This document shows, piece after piece, positions 9,540 to 19,779 of a stretch of 64,000 bases of DNA. Position numbers and translations under genes: made by a program. Position 1 is the first letter of the stretch. Each line of letters opens with the position of its first letter. The notes under the pieces were generated by a model. The model was not told the DNA's origin. It did no database searches and saw only the letters and a list, made by a program, of their open reading frames with translations. Location: NCBI RefSeq assembly GCF_030384665.1, contig NC_083678.1, positions 1,116,001 to 1,180,000 of the forward strand, given 5' to 3'. Source of the stretch: Lodderomyces elongisporus (lineage: Eukaryota; Ascomycota; Pichiomycetes; Serinales; Debaryomycetaceae).

Positions 9540-12455
9540 ATGATGAATTCCAACAACAATAAACAACCATTTAAATTCTCAAAGGAGAAGATTTTGCCCA
9601 ACTCAAACCCTCGTTCACCATTTTACAGCAATTTACCACCACATGACTCCAAACCAATTGACACTCTAATTGAGTTTTTCAAGTTTTGGAAGTACTTTAT
9701 CAAATCCATCATCTACTATTTCAAGGAGATTTTGTTGGTGAAGGAACTTGAAGCCAACTTAAACTACCAACTCATCAATGCAGTGCAATTTCCTGGGTGT
9801 AAAGACTTGCCACAGCGCATACTCCATGACATCAACATTGGTATACAAAAGAGCAATACTACACCTACAAAGGAGATGAGAAAAACCTTGTCTGGAACAA
9901 GTTTAAGCTCTATGAACAGCAATGCCACAGCTATTGGTGGTGCTGGTGCTGGTAATAACAATAATAGTGGTGCTGGTGCTGGTGGTGCTGGTGGAAATGG
10001 CATCACCCCCATGAACTCACATAATATCCCCTCTGGTCCCATCACTGGCGCAAGCGCTAATGGACAACGTCTGATGGTAGCTGCTGGAAACACTAGTGGT
10101 GCTGCTGGCAATCCTGGTGGTGGTTTAGAGAAAGGACAACGTCCAGGATTGTTCAAGACAAAGTCAAGTTCAAACCAGAGTTTTTTGAAAAAAAATGCGA
10201 CAAATTTGCACAAGAGAAACACGTCACTATCGTCGTTGAACCCATTACCCCATTTGGCTAATGGTCAGCACCATACGCATCAGCAACTGCAATATCAGCA
10301 GTATCAACAAACACAAGGCGGAGCATCTACTCCGCCATTGATTACATCACAAAACACAAACGATGTACAGATTCCGCAACACATGTTTCCAGAAAACTCC
10401 TTGTTTACTAGTCTTCCCGCTTTGCTCTTGAGTTCGCATCACACAGCATATACCAAAAATAGCAAGTTGCACAAGGATCTTGCTACAAAATTGATTCCAA
10501 GATTAGAGGTCTTGTTGAAACAGGTTTCACACAAGATTAAGGAAATCAAAAACTCATTGCGCAATGATTCATTTGCAAATACTGACTTGTCAAAGGAAAT
10601 TTCACAAACGGGACAAGTGTTGAGCAGGTACATGACCTCGATTGAGATTTATTGCGGCTCCAAGCCTGTTATTAAAGATATTAAAACCGAAGACGAGAAT
10701 GGCACGCCAATTGTTGAAGATGGCGAGTTTGCTGCATTGGATGATCCATTGCTCTTAAAACTCAAGGTTGATTCTAGATTAAAGACGCAATTGGTTTTTG
10801 AAAATTATATGTTTGCTTCATACTTGAATTTGCAAAATATCAGTCGCGACTTGTTTACATACTTGTTGAAGGAATTGAATTTGGTGGTTGATAAATTTGG
10901 CAAGTTGGATCTCAATACGGAGTTTTATCAATTTTTAAAGACAAAGATTAGTACTTCGTCCACCAAGGATTGGGAGTATTTTATTAGCCATAATCCTGCA
11001 TTTGTGAACCCATACGGTGAAACTGAGTTTAATCCACATCGTGAAAGCAGAAACTTTAAAGTGGTGGATTTGCCATATGCACAATCGGTGCAAAATAAAT
11101 GTATTCGGTTTGGTACCATGTACAAGAAGTCGAAATTGATGAAGAGTTACACTAGAAACTACTATGTTCTTTCATGTAACTACTTGCATGAATTTAGATT
11201 TGACAATGAAGTGAGTACCAAAAAGCAAAATAACTCGGCAAAGAAGGAGAAGATTGGTGGATTTATTGGGTATGAGGATGAACCTGAAAAATCGTACAAT
11301 TTGAATGATTATGCAATTACGGTGAAGGATGAAGGATCTTATAAATTTATCATGACTAAAAAATCCACCAAATCGAAACGTACTTTCAAGTGTTTGAATG
11401 AAGCTGATTTTAGGTCATGGTTTGATGATCTTTCTGAGTTATTGAAATTTGGCTCTGACCATTATGCGAGATTTGCCTATATTGAACGTAAGGCAATGCA
11501 GAATAATGGTGCTGGTTCTGGTTCTGGTTCTGGTCTTTCAGGAGCAAAGCTCAAGAAGAAGGTTACCGATCCCGAGTTGAGCTCCAACTCATCGACTGCA
11601 TCGTCTATTGCAGCTGCCAAGGGTCTCAAATTGCAACTTGATGCAAACAATGCTTCTGTGCCAGCACTTTCTGGTATGTTTACACCCAAGATTCGTACAC
11701 CGCAAGATTCACCATCACTCAACCCTAGTGAAATTAATCCATTTGATGATATACTCAATGGTATACCAAATAATGGTAGTACCGCAAGTTTTGCCACATC
11801 TACAAGATCATCTCCTTCGACTACGCCAAAGATTCTTTCACCTAATGGCTCAATGGTAAATTTCCCAATAGTTTCAACCAATGACGGTATTGGCAACAAA
11901 AACAGTGTCAATTCTGTTTCTCATGATGATTATTTGAAATTGCAACAGGCATTTATTAAGCAACAGGAGGAGATTATGAGTTTAAAGACCGTTGAGCAGG
12001 CAAATATCGAGGTGATTAGATCGCAGTTGCAATCATTGCAACATACCGAGAAGGATCATTTAGCTGAAGATGGACATCATAGTGAAGGTACTGGTGTGGG
12101 TGCTGGCTCAGGTGCAGGTACTGGTGCAAATGGAAATGCACATGCACATGGAAGTGAAAGTAACAATAATGGAAATGGTAATGGTGGATTGATGGTGAAC
12201 AAAGGGTCATCGAACAGTCTCAATTCCTTTGTTCTACAGCCAAACGATGTTTCTGTAGCACAAGCTGCTATTGATAATTTACAGAATCGTGACCCTGAGG
12301 GAGGAGTAACCTTTAATTTGGGCGGAGGAGGTGAAGCATATCAAGTTGCAAGTGGCGAAGGAAGTGAGAATGTAAGTGGACTGAGTAGTGGCCAAGGAAG
12401 TGCAGAGGGAAGTAGAAGAGATATCCCTACGGTATTTGTTAGTAGTGGACACTGA
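9540..12455 (+). CDS. BAR/PH-domain membrane signalling protein, Slm1/Ask10 (Rgc) type
   Basis: Predicted phosphoinositide-binding plasma-membrane protein. Slm proteins act with TORC2 and calcineurin; Ask10/Rgc proteins regulate the glycerol channel Fps1. The 971-aa protein has an N-terminal helical block (IEFFKFWKYFIKSIIYYFKE, residues ~43-62), long Gly/Ala/Asn low-complexity linkers, and a BAR-like helical region (~residues 285-480) with a DPLLLKLKVDSRLK motif. A DWEYFISHNPAF motif follows, then a PH domain at ~520-645 (GTMYKKSKLMKSYTRNYYVLS, ending in a FRSWFDDL helix). The tail is Ser/Gly/Asn-rich with a short coiled coil (~residues 795-835). The length is nearer Ask10/Rgc1 (about 1100 aa) than Slm1 (about 690 aa), but the inserts inflate it, so I leave the symbol empty. 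Confidence 0.75.
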   Translation: MMNSNNNKQPFKFSKEKILPNSNPRSPFYSNLPPHDSKPIDTLIEFFKFWKYFIKSIIYYFKEILLVKELEANLNYQLINAVQFPGCKDLPQRILHDINIGIQKSNTTPTKEMRKTLSGTSLSSMNSNATAIGGAGAGNNNNSGAGAGGAGGNGITPMNSHNIPSGPITGASANGQRLMVAAGNTSGAAGNPGGGLEKGQRPGLFKTKSSSNQSFLKKNATNLHKRNTSLSSLNPLPHLANGQHHTHQQLQYQQYQQTQGGASTPPLITSQNTNDVQIPQHMFPENSLFTSLPALLLSSHHTAYTKNSKLHKDLATKLIPRLEVLLKQVSHKIKEIKNSLRNDSFANTDLSKEISQTGQVLSRYMTSIEIYCGSKPVIKDIKTEDENGTPIVEDGEFAALDDPLLLKLKVDSRLKTQLVFENYMFASYLNLQNISRDLFTYLLKELNLVVDKFGKLDLNTEFYQFLKTKISTSSTKDWEYFISHNPAFVNPYGETEFNPHRESRNFKVVDLPYAQSVQNKCIRFGTMYKKSKLMKSYTRNYYVLSCNYLHEFRFDNEVSTKKQNNSAKKEKIGGFIGYEDEPEKSYNLNDYAITVKDEGSYKFIMTKKSTKSKRTFKCLNEADFRSWFDDLSELLKFGSDHYARFAYIERKAMQNNGAGSGSGSGLSGAKLKKKVTDPELSSNSSTASSIAAAKGLKLQLDANNASVPALSGMFTPKIRTPQDSPSLNPSEINPFDDILNGIPNNGSTASFATSTRSSPSTTPKILSPNGSMVNFPIVSTNDGIGNKNSVNSVSHDDYLKLQQAFIKQQEEIMSLKTVEQANIEVIRSQLQSLQHTEKDHLAEDGHHSEGTGVGAGSGAGTGANGNAHAHGSESNNNGNGNGGLMVNKGSSNSLNSFVLQPNDVSVAQAAIDNLQNRDPEGGVTFNLGGGGEAYQVASGEGSENVSGLSSGQGSAEGSRRDIPTVFVSSGH

Positions 12456-12723
12456 GTTGTATAGAAGTCGTAATGAACATAGATTAATTTGTTACCTTAC
12501 TTTTGAAAAATCTTGTTTTATTTTTGCATTCTCTTTTTGTCTTTTTGTTCGTTTCCTCTTAGTCATTGATGTTTAGTATCAATATTGAGATTAAACAATC
12601 CATAACGGAATGTATTTGAATTGAGAGAGAGAGAGAGAGAGATAGAGATGGTGGAATTAGAATTGTAAGCTTTTAAAGTTACTTGATCACTCTAGAGTAA
12701 ACTTTTGTTTTATCACAAGAGAA

Positions 12724-12795
12724 CCGCTCTTGGCGTAATGGTAACGCGTCTGACTACGGATCAGAAGACTGCAGGTTCGAGTCCTGTAGGGCGGG
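12724..12795 (+). tRNA. tRNA-Arg (anticodon ACG)
   Basis: A 72-nt cloverleaf: 7-bp acceptor CCGCTCT/AGGGCGG (one G-T pair), D arm GCG-TAATGGTAA-CGC, anticodon stem TCTGA/TCAGA with loop CTACGGA (anticodon 12756-12758), 5-nt variable loop, T arm GCAGG-TTCGAGT-CCTGT and discriminator G. A34 would be converted to inosine to read CGU/CGC/CGA. There is no intron. The first pair is C1:G72 rather than the usual G1:C72. Confidence 0.93.
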
Positions 12796-12797
12796 CA

Positions 12798-12812
12798 CTT
12801 TTATTTTTTTTC
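12798..12812 (+). terminator. Pol III terminator of the tRNA gene
   Basis: T-rich run (TTTTATTTTTTTT) two to three bases after the mature tRNA 3' end. Confidence 0.75.
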
Positions 12813-13452
12813 TATGTTTTATTATTTCTCCACCAAAAAAAACATTTTTTTTATTTACACTTTTACACTTTTACGCATTTTCAAAAATTTTGTACTAATT
12901 AATCCTTTTTTTTTTTTTATTCCAAAAAAGGACGAAAAAAGAAAGAGATATGGATTTATAAATATACATTGAAAATTTTTTATACTGCTTGTTTGTTTCA
13001 AATCACCTTCTAGTTTGAAAAGGAGAAGCTATAGCAAAGAGGTGTAGTGTTGAATAGAAGAAACCAAATTTTTGTTTTCTTCTGTTTCTATAGCCTATTT
13101 GATTTAACATGTTATTGTTTTGGTTGGGAGGTGAGGTGATAGTTTTTGACATATTATTTAACATGGTTTTCCTTTTTATTTTTGTTTTTGTGTGTGTGTT
13201 GTGTTTTTTTTCTAGCATCATAGTGGCAACAAGTTTTTACTACTGTGAATGGTGAATATTCCCATAATTTGCAAATGATTTCTAAAGGAAATAAAAAAAG
13301 AGTAGAAAAAGAGTTGAATATGTAAATTGAACAACATATCAAATGTGTATATTACTATTTAAATTTTTTTTTTTTATAAGTTTCTCTTCATTTCTCATCT
13401 ATAAAAGTTTCATTTTTGCTAAAGGTCTTTTGCTCATACATGTGTATCATTA

Positions 13453-14052
13453 TTATGCTTCGGTCAGGTCAACGAGTCTCACACCAGAGACGTCTCTTGT
13501 TACCATGAACCCTCGTTTATCGCACTTTGTCAAGCCTCTTTTCGTTGTTGTAAATCTTTCAGTGTCGCCTTTGTAGAAGTTGCAAGTTTGCCAAATGTGG
13601 AATTGTACCAAGCTTTCAAAGCCCAACTTATCGGCTCTGTACAAGTTTGCTGCGTCAATGTTCAATGGTGAGTCTGGTTCTGGGTGGTCCATCAACTGCA
13701 AGATTGCCACTACCAAGCTTTCCAAATTCCAGGCGGGGCTCCATTGTGACTTCAATATATCTAGACAGATTTCGCCCAGTTTCAAGTCAACGTTTGGATG
13801 AATGATGGGGGTGATGTATTTTATAGTTGGTGGTTGTTGGGGATAGGTTGGAGGTACGGTGATGTCCAAGGTCCATTCACCATTGTAATACCATTGCGAG
13901 TCTTGTTTGGATGGTTTGGCAATCACGGCTCGCCAGTGATACAAGTCGTCATCTTGTAAAGGGGCAAGCAGTAGAATTTGTGGGTTGTTTGATGTAGGAG
14001 AGGTCTTCTTGTATTGGATGTATTCCTTGGTTAATCTTCTTTGTGCAGACAT
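13453..14052 (-). CDS. PEX4: Peroxisomal ubiquitin-conjugating enzyme E2
   Basis: Mono-ubiquitinates the receptor Pex5 so that it can be recycled from the peroxisomal membrane. The 199-aa protein has a full UBC fold: PPTYPQQPP near residue 67, an HPN motif at 85-87, active-site Cys 96 in GEICLDIL, then WSPAWNLESLV and DSPLNIDAANLYR, which match Pex4 rather than other E2s. A basic C-terminal extension (about residues 155-199) goes beyond the usual fold. The start is the first ATG (14050-14052). Confidence 0.88.
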   Translation of the reverse strand: MSAQRRLTKEYIQYKKTSPTSNNPQILLLAPLQDDDLYHWRAVIAKPSKQDSQWYYNGEWTLDITVPPTYPQQPPTIKYITPIIHPNVDLKLGEICLDILKSQWSPAWNLESLVVAILQLMDHPEPDSPLNIDAANLYRADKLGFESLVQFHIWQTCNFYKGDTERFTTTKRGLTKCDKRGFMVTRDVSGVRLVDLTEA

Positions 14053-14513
14053 GATCTCCTTTTATTTTGTGTGTTTATGTGTATATGTATGTTTAATGTA
14101 TATGGTGTATTGATGGTAAAAGATAAATGTGGATTTAAAGATCTTTATATATATATATATATATGTAGATAGATATAGATATGTGTGTGTGTGTCAGTAT
14201 GTGTATATGTTATGTATTGAAAAAGTGGGTGTTGTTCCCCAGATTTAAAGAAAATCAGTGATGCTGTTGGTAGCTGACCTTTTCTCTTATTTTTTATTTT
14301 TATTTTTATTTTTATTTTTATTTCTCTCTCTCTCTCTCTCTCTCTATGATATTTTTTGTTTGCTTCACAATTTGCCTGTGACATCGGAAATAAAAATTTC
14401 TTTTCAATTTTAAATTTTATGAATCATTTAATCTCTATTTTAAGTAGTTGTAGTTGTAGTAGTAGTAATGGTAGTAATGGTAGTAAAGGTAGTAAAGGTA
14501 GTAGTTGTAATAG

Positions 14514-14521
14514 TCACGTGA
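14514..14521. promoter_or_regulatory. Cbf1-type E-box TCACGTGA
   Basis: Perfect palindrome, first of three in the PEX4-ILV3 spacer, directly after a GTA-triplet stretch. Confidence 0.45.
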
Positions 14522-15201
14522 TACTATAAAATAACTCTTTTAGTCCATTTCTTTGTATTACTTGTGGTGCAAAAAAAAAACAGTTAAGAACCGAAGACTA
14601 GAAGAAACACTGCATTAAAACCGTTTTAATTTTCTTCATTTTTTTATTTCTATTTTTCAAAACAGAAAATGTGAAGAAATAAAAAAAAGAGACAGCGGGG
14701 TAAAAGAATGTCTTACGGAGTCTCTATAGGTGCAGCACTTAGTAAGTTATTGCACTACATAAACAAAGCGCGAAAACATGCACACAAAACATGTGTGTAC
14801 TTCTAGACTATTTCTTTCTTTCTTTTTTCTAATGGACCGAGGTTATTAACAAATAAAATATTATGCGCAACAACAACACCACCACATACAATTTATCACA
14901 TAAATGGAAGAGGAGGAGGAGGAGGAGGGAGAGAGAGAGAGGGGGGGAAGGAAAAGCGAAGGAAAAACAATTAGAAAGTAGTAACACTGATAGTAATGGA
15001 TAAAGAATACAAAATCAAACACCGCTTCAAAGTTTATCATGTTTCCATATTCTATTCTTGCTTGTATTTATTTATTTATCTTTATCGAAAATTGGAATCA
15101 ATGACAGGTTTTGACAGGCTTCCCTTCAGTTAAAAAAAAAATTCGTTTTACTGCAACAGAATTGACTTTTGTAGATATATATATATATAGAGTTGGTATT
15201 A

Positions 15202-15209
15202 TCACGTGA
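15202..15209. promoter_or_regulatory. Cbf1-type E-box TCACGTGA
   Basis: Perfect palindrome, second of three in the PEX4-ILV3 spacer, next to a TA repeat. Confidence 0.45.
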
Positions 15210-15546
15210 CTTTGCGCTTCCTTATCAACAATGTCTATTGCCTCTTATTCATTTTTTGCCCTGTTTGTTCTCACTTTGGGAAAGTTTTCAAATTTTTTTT
15301 TTAAAATCTTTTTTTGGCATCAAAACTAAGCAAAAAAAAAAAAACGAACTAGATAAATGAGGATAGCGTATATTTAACAACCACCAAAAAAGAACTATAT
15401 TTTTAATTGTCATACATTTGTATGTAGGATACTCGTTGTGCATTTGGTCTATTCCAAGTAGTGGTAGTAGTAGTCGTCAAAGAGTAGCCAATGCCAAAAA
15501 AAACACATTTGCAATTTTTATAATATGTACAACCTCTGACTGTGAA

Positions 15547-15554
15547 TCACGTGA
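15547..15554. promoter_or_regulatory. Cbf1-type E-box TCACGTGA
   Basis: Perfect palindrome, third of three in the PEX4-ILV3 spacer, about 660 bp upstream of ILV3. Confidence 0.45.
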
Positions 15555-16080
15555 CTATTATAATTATTTATTAATTAACAAAAAAAATCCAATCAATTTT
15601 TGTAAAGCAAGGCAGTGCACAAACATTCTATGATCAAGCTTCTTTCTCTTTATAGCTAGTGATATGATTATTACAAAGACTCCAAAGAAGGATCTTATCA
15701 ATTATTCCAACACTAATTTTATCAATAAACTACGTCTATTTCCAAACACAAATTAAATCAGAAATACAAAGGTACCGGCATTACTAATTTTTCATTTTGT
15801 TGTTATTATACTGACAAATTTAGCGGTTATCATTGGTCCACAAACTCCGGTGCGCCGCTTTCTACGCCTGAACCGCTCGCACATATTTTTATGCTCTAAC
15901 CAATTTTTTTTATTTTATTTTTTTCTTTTTATTTTTTTTTTTCTCCCGTTTCTCCTCTATAAGGTTTGTGCAAAGCTCAATAATTTTTCACATAATACAC
16001 ATACACACATATACACATATACACACATATACAATCTTTCTCTCTCTCTCTCTCTTGAAAAAGATCGCAACTTTTTTTTT

Positions 16081-16087
16081 TGACTCA
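16081..16087 (+). promoter_or_regulatory. Gcn4 site TGACTCA upstream of ILV3
   Basis: Perfect Gcn4/AP-1 consensus 129 bp before the ILV3 start codon. It fits general amino-acid control of branched-chain synthesis. Confidence 0.65.
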
Positions 16088-16215
16088 TCCAGCTTATTTT
16101 TTATATACATACACATTCTCTCTCCCTTTTCCCTTTCCTTTTCCTTTTCCTTTTCTTTTTCTTTTCTTTTTCTTTTCCCAGTTCATTTTAAAAGGTTGTC
16201 ACCACTACAAGGATC

Positions 16216-18009
16216 ATGAGTTTCGCTAGCACCACAAGAAGGTGTTGCACTAGATCTTTTGCCTCCTCCACTGTTCGTCATGAATTAGAAAAGAAACCAT
16301 TGAAACTCAACAAGTACTCTTCCGTTGTCACCGAGGACCCTTCCCAAGGAGCATCGCAAGCAATGCTCTACGCCACAGGGTTCTCCTCCGAGGACTTTAA
16401 CCGTGCACAAATCGGTGTCGGATCCGTTTGGTGGACCGGTAACCCTTGTAACATGCACTTGATGGAGTTAAACAATATGTGTGCAGAGTCAGTCAACAAG
16501 GCCGGTTTAAAAGCAATGCAATTCAACTCAATTGGTGTTAGTGATGGTATCACCAACGGTACAGAGGGTATGAAATACTCATTGCAATCACGTGAAATCA
16601 TTGCTGACTCATTTGAAACAATGACCATGGCTCAATTATATGACGGTAATGTTGCCATCCCAAGTTGTGACAAGAATATGCCCGGTGTCCTTATGGCAAT
16701 GGGTAGACACAATAGACCCGCCATTATGGTGTACGGAGGTACAATCATGCCCGGCTCACCAACTTGCGGTGGCTCAAAGCTGAATCCCGCCATTGCAGAT
16801 AAGATTGACATTATCAGTGCTTTCCAAAGTTATGGACAATTCTTGTCCAAACAAATCAACGAGGAAGAAAGAATTGATATTGTGAAAAACGCATGTCCTG
16901 GACCAGGTGCTTGCGGTGGTATGTACACTGCCAACACTATGGCCTCTGCAGCCGAAGTCTTGGGTTTAACTTTACCTTTTTCATCATCGGCACCAGCAGT
17001 TTCAAAAGAAAAGGCCGAAGAGTGTGCCAACGTTGGGTACGCCATCAGAAACTTGCTTGAACTCGACTTGAAACCAAGAGACATTTTGACCAAAAAATCA
17101 TTTGAAAACGCCATTACATACATCATTGCTACCGGTGGCTCAACAAATGCAGTTTTGCACATGATTGCCATTGCTTCAAGCTTCGATATCGAATTAACTG
17201 TTGACGATTTCCAAAGAATCAGTGACTCTACTCCACTTTTGGCTGACTTTAAACCATCTGGTAAATACGTTATGGCAGATTTGCAAGCTATTGGTGGTAC
17301 ACCAGCAGTTATGAAGTTTTTGATGAATGAAGGTATGATTGATGGTTCGCAATTGACTGTGACAGGTAAGACCATTGCTGAAAACTTGGCCAATGTTCCA
17401 GAATTGCCAAAGGGTCAAGAAATCATCCACTCATTGGACAACCCATTGAAACCAAGCGGTCACTTGCAAATCTTGAAAGGAACCTTGGCCCCAGGCTCAG
17501 CCGTTGCCAAGATTACTGGTAAAGAAGGTACTTACTTCAAAGGTAAAGCTAGAGTTTTTGACGAGGAACACGCATTTATCACTGCATTGGAAAATGGCGA
17601 GATCAAAAAGGGTGAAAAGACTGTTTGTGTCATTAGATACGAAGGACCAAAAGGTGGTCCAGGTATGCCAGAAATGTTGAAACCATCAAGTGCTTTGATG
17701 GGATACGGATTGGGACAAGATGTTGCCTTATTGACCGATGGTAGATTTTCTGGTGGTTCACACGGATTCTTGATTGGTCACATTGTCCCCGAGGCAGCCG
17801 AAGGTGGTCCAATTGCTCTTGTTGAGGATGGCGATGAGATTGTTATTGATGCCGACAAGAACATCATTGACTTGTTGGTGAGCGAAGACGTCTTGGCCAA
17901 GAGAAGAGAGCAATGGACTCCACCTGAACCCAGATACAAAAGAGGTACATTGTTCAAATATGCCAAATTGGTTAGTGATGCTTCCAAAGGATGTGTTACT
18001 GACTTGTAA
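16216..18009 (+). CDS. ILV3: Dihydroxy-acid dehydratase (mitochondrial)
   Basis: Dehydrates 2,3-dihydroxy-isovalerate and 2,3-dihydroxy-3-methylvalerate to the 2-keto acids, the third common step of valine, isoleucine and leucine synthesis, in the mitochondrial matrix. The 597-aa protein matches the IlvD/Edd family end to end. It has Fe-S ligand motifs PSCDKNMPG (residues ~149-157) and [16 protein letters not shown] (~226-241), then [11 protein letters not shown], and the C-terminal [17 protein letters not shown] block. The Arg/Ser/Thr-rich N-terminus is a presequence. Codon 189 is CTG in a variable stretch where S. cerevisiae has a Ser-rich sequence, fitting CTG read as Ser. A Gcn4 site lies 129 bp upstream. 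Confidence 0.97.
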   Translation: MSFASTTRRCCTRSFASSTVRHELEKKPLKLNKYSSVVTEDPSQGASQAMLYATGFSSEDFNRAQIGVGSVWWTGNPCNMHLMELNNMCAESVNKAGLKAMQFNSIGVSDGITNGTEGMKYSLQSREIIADSFETMTMAQLYDGNVAIPSCDKNMPGVLMAMGRHNRPAIMVYGGTIMPGSPTCGGSKLNPAIADKIDIISAFQSYGQFLSKQINEEERIDIVKNACPGPGACGGMYTANTMASAAEVLGLTLPFSSSAPAVSKEKAEECANVGYAIRNLLELDLKPRDILTKKSFENAITYIIATGGSTNAVLHMIAIASSFDIELTVDDFQRISDSTPLLADFKPSGKYVMADLQAIGGTPAVMKFLMNEGMIDGSQLTVTGKTIAENLANVPELPKGQEIIHSLDNPLKPSGHLQILKGTLAPGSAVAKITGKEGTYFKGKARVFDEEHAFITALENGEIKKGEKTVCVIRYEGPKGGPGMPEMLKPSSALMGYGLGQDVALLTDGRFSGGSHGFLIGHIVPEAAEGGPIALVEDGDEIVIDADKNIIDLLVSEDVLAKRREQWTPPEPRYKRGTLFKYAKLVSDASKGCVTDL

Positions 18010-18441
18010 TCAACGAGGATTGGAGAAATAGAATTAAAAGCAAAAGCGAAAGCGAAAGCAAAGTTGGAAAAGGTAAACTAAAAAGATAATCAATGGTGCA
18101 ACAATGTCGCTTGAATGACACATCACCAGACCTTTTTATTTTATTATATTTTTCTATCTATTCTGATTCCTCCTCATTATTTATCATTTACTCAACGCGA
18201 CACACATTACATTACTTCATTACACCTTCTTTGTTGTTGTTGTTGTTAAGCATGGTACTGTGTCGGTGAGTAAATGATTCCATGATTCAATGATTCAATG
18301 AATCATTTTCTTCATTTCATCAATCTTAGAGTGTTTTTTTTTATATTTATATATATAATTCATTTGCATACATGTATATATGTATCCAGGGAAAGGATCA
18401 AATACAGACTTATATTTTTTTTTATTTTAAACGCGCTTTAC
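18010..18441. other. Convergent spacer between ILV3 and APM1
   Basis: Holds the 3' regions of two convergent genes. An AAAGCG repeat (18040-18060), GTT repeats and TATA stretches are visible; no gene was seen. Confidence 0.55.
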
Positions 18442-19779
18442 TTACCTAGTTCGTACTATATAATCCTCGCCAGATTTCGTAATGTACCTAACCCAAGGAT
18501 ATGATTGGTATTGTAATTTTGGTTCATTGATCCTGAGGTAACGAACTTGGATCCCACTTGTGGTGAAATACGGAATTGAGAAATTGACCTTGATTGGCTT
18601 TTTGCTTAAAATGTTTTCGGTATCGTCCATCACTGCAGGAAGACCCAACTCAGCACTCATTGTGAACAGCTTACCACCAGGGAATGTCTTTAATTTCCAT
18701 ACGAGGCATGACTTTTCAGGTATCCATTTAACAGAGCCATATTCGGGATTGAACTTTGGCGAGTCTGCGTCATCCGGGATGGGGATAATGACCTCGACAT
18801 TATTTGCTGTAGACTTTTTCTTGATCTGTGCCCTCACAGTACATACAATCTCAATTCTTGAATGTTTATGCATCTTGGTCTTACAATCAACAAGGATTAA
18901 TGGTTTTGATAAAAACTGCGCCAGCGATAAACGGTATGACATTAGTGTAAACTCGCCATCAGGTGGAATGAATGTGATAATCTTTTCATTCTCAAACTTG
19001 GACAAGCGAACACATTGATGGAACTTGATATCTTCCATCTCAACATTTTTTCCTGAATTGGATGCTCCGTTCTCGCCTCCAGCTCCATTATTATTTGATG
19101 TGAATATCCCTTTATCATTTAATCCTAACCGCAAATCGGGCATTCCACTTAAATGACTCTTGATCTTGATCTCTCCCAAAATCTCGCTATTCAAAACTTG
19201 ACCTTTTGCGGTGATGAGCATGTTGATACTCTCCACAACATCCAAAAATGCTTCGTTTTTCTTATAAGAAATGCCATCTTTCCTCCAACTAACAGCATTT
19301 GTAAGTGCATTAGGTGGAGCTACAAGATGCGTTGGTGTACTTTTGATCAACGAGTAATAATCTTGAGTAATGTACTCCTTCAAAATCTTAAAGTCGGTGG
19401 TTTGCACGATGCCAAAGTCCATCATTTCGTCCAAGAGCTCATATATGATTACAAAGTTGTCTCTTATACTTTCCTCCTCTAAAGACTTGAAATATTGGGT
19501 CATGACATCAATCATCTTGGATAGGAATATGATTATTGTCATTATATTTTCATTCTTTCTTGTAAGTGCACAGATGTACAAGTTATTGTGATTAATGAAA
19601 ATGTAATTGATTCCTTGATCATTTATAAACGGCTTATACTCTCCATCATCGATGGTATTTTCCAACTCCAATAATAACATGGGGAATTTTTCAATTGTGT
19701 TTGGTGGGATATCGCCCTTGTAATCTCGCGATAGTAAAGGTTTACCCTTGATATCCAAAAAGTGAATCTGCGAAGCCAT
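18442..19779 (-). CDS. APM1: AP-1 clathrin adaptor mu1 subunit
   Basis: Medium chain of the AP-1 complex, which sorts cargo with tyrosine signals at the trans-Golgi and endosomes. The 445-aa protein has the N-terminal longin-like domain (IHFLDIKGKPLLSRDYKGD, then LLDEMMDFGIVQTTD near residue 115). A linker contains the motif AVSWRKDGISYKKNEAFLDV, and the C-terminal mu-homology domain ends PWVRYITKSGEDYIVR. The pattern RYLRINEPKLQYQSYPWVRYI distinguishes mu1 from mu2 and mu3. A short Gly/Asn insert near residues 226-245 is species-specific. The start is the first ATG. It lies in tandem behind the PRP22-like gene. Confidence 0.95.
   Translation of the reverse strand: MASQIHFLDIKGKPLLSRDYKGDIPPNTIEKFPMLLLELENTIDDGEYKPFINDQGINYIFINHNNLYICALTRKNENIMTIIIFLSKMIDVMTQYFKSLEEESIRDNFVIIYELLDEMMDFGIVQTTDFKILKEYITQDYYSLIKSTPTHLVAPPNALTNAVSWRKDGISYKKNEAFLDVVESINMLITAKGQVLNSEILGEIKIKSHLSGMPDLRLGLNDKGIFTSNNNGAGGENGASNSGKNVEMEDIKFHQCVRLSKFENEKIITFIPPDGEFTLMSYRLSLAQFLSKPLILVDCKTKMHKHSRIEIVCTVRAQIKKKSTANNVEVIIPIPDDADSPKFNPEYGSVKWIPEKSCLVWKLKTFPGGKLFTMSAELGLPAVMDDTENILSKKPIKVNFSIPYFTTSGIQVRYLRINEPKLQYQSYPWVRYITKSGEDYIVRTR

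Larger units (their letters stand above)
12456..13452. other. Intergenic region holding a tRNA gene
   Basis: Contains a GA repeat (12623-12642) and the tRNA-Arg gene with its T-rich terminator. Beyond that, AT-rich spacer leads to the PEX4 stop. No other gene was seen. Confidence 0.6.
14053..16215. other. Long divergent region between PEX4 and ILV3
   Basis: 2.16 kb. It has TA and GT microsatellites (14148-14200), CT runs (14325-14345), GTA triplets (14441-14510) and three perfect TCACGTGA boxes (14514, 15202, 15547). It also has CT- and TTTTC-rich leader tracts (16030-16178) and a TGACTCA site (16081). Short ATG ORFs at 14709 and 15664 are too small to call. A 2 kb spacer with three E-boxes could hide a small or noncoding transcript. 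Confidence 0.5.

Noticed and set aside
14709..14742. Small spliced gene starting MSYGVSIGAAL
   Set aside because: A donor-like GTAAGT follows, but no second exon with a branch site and coding character was found; kept only as part of a finding.
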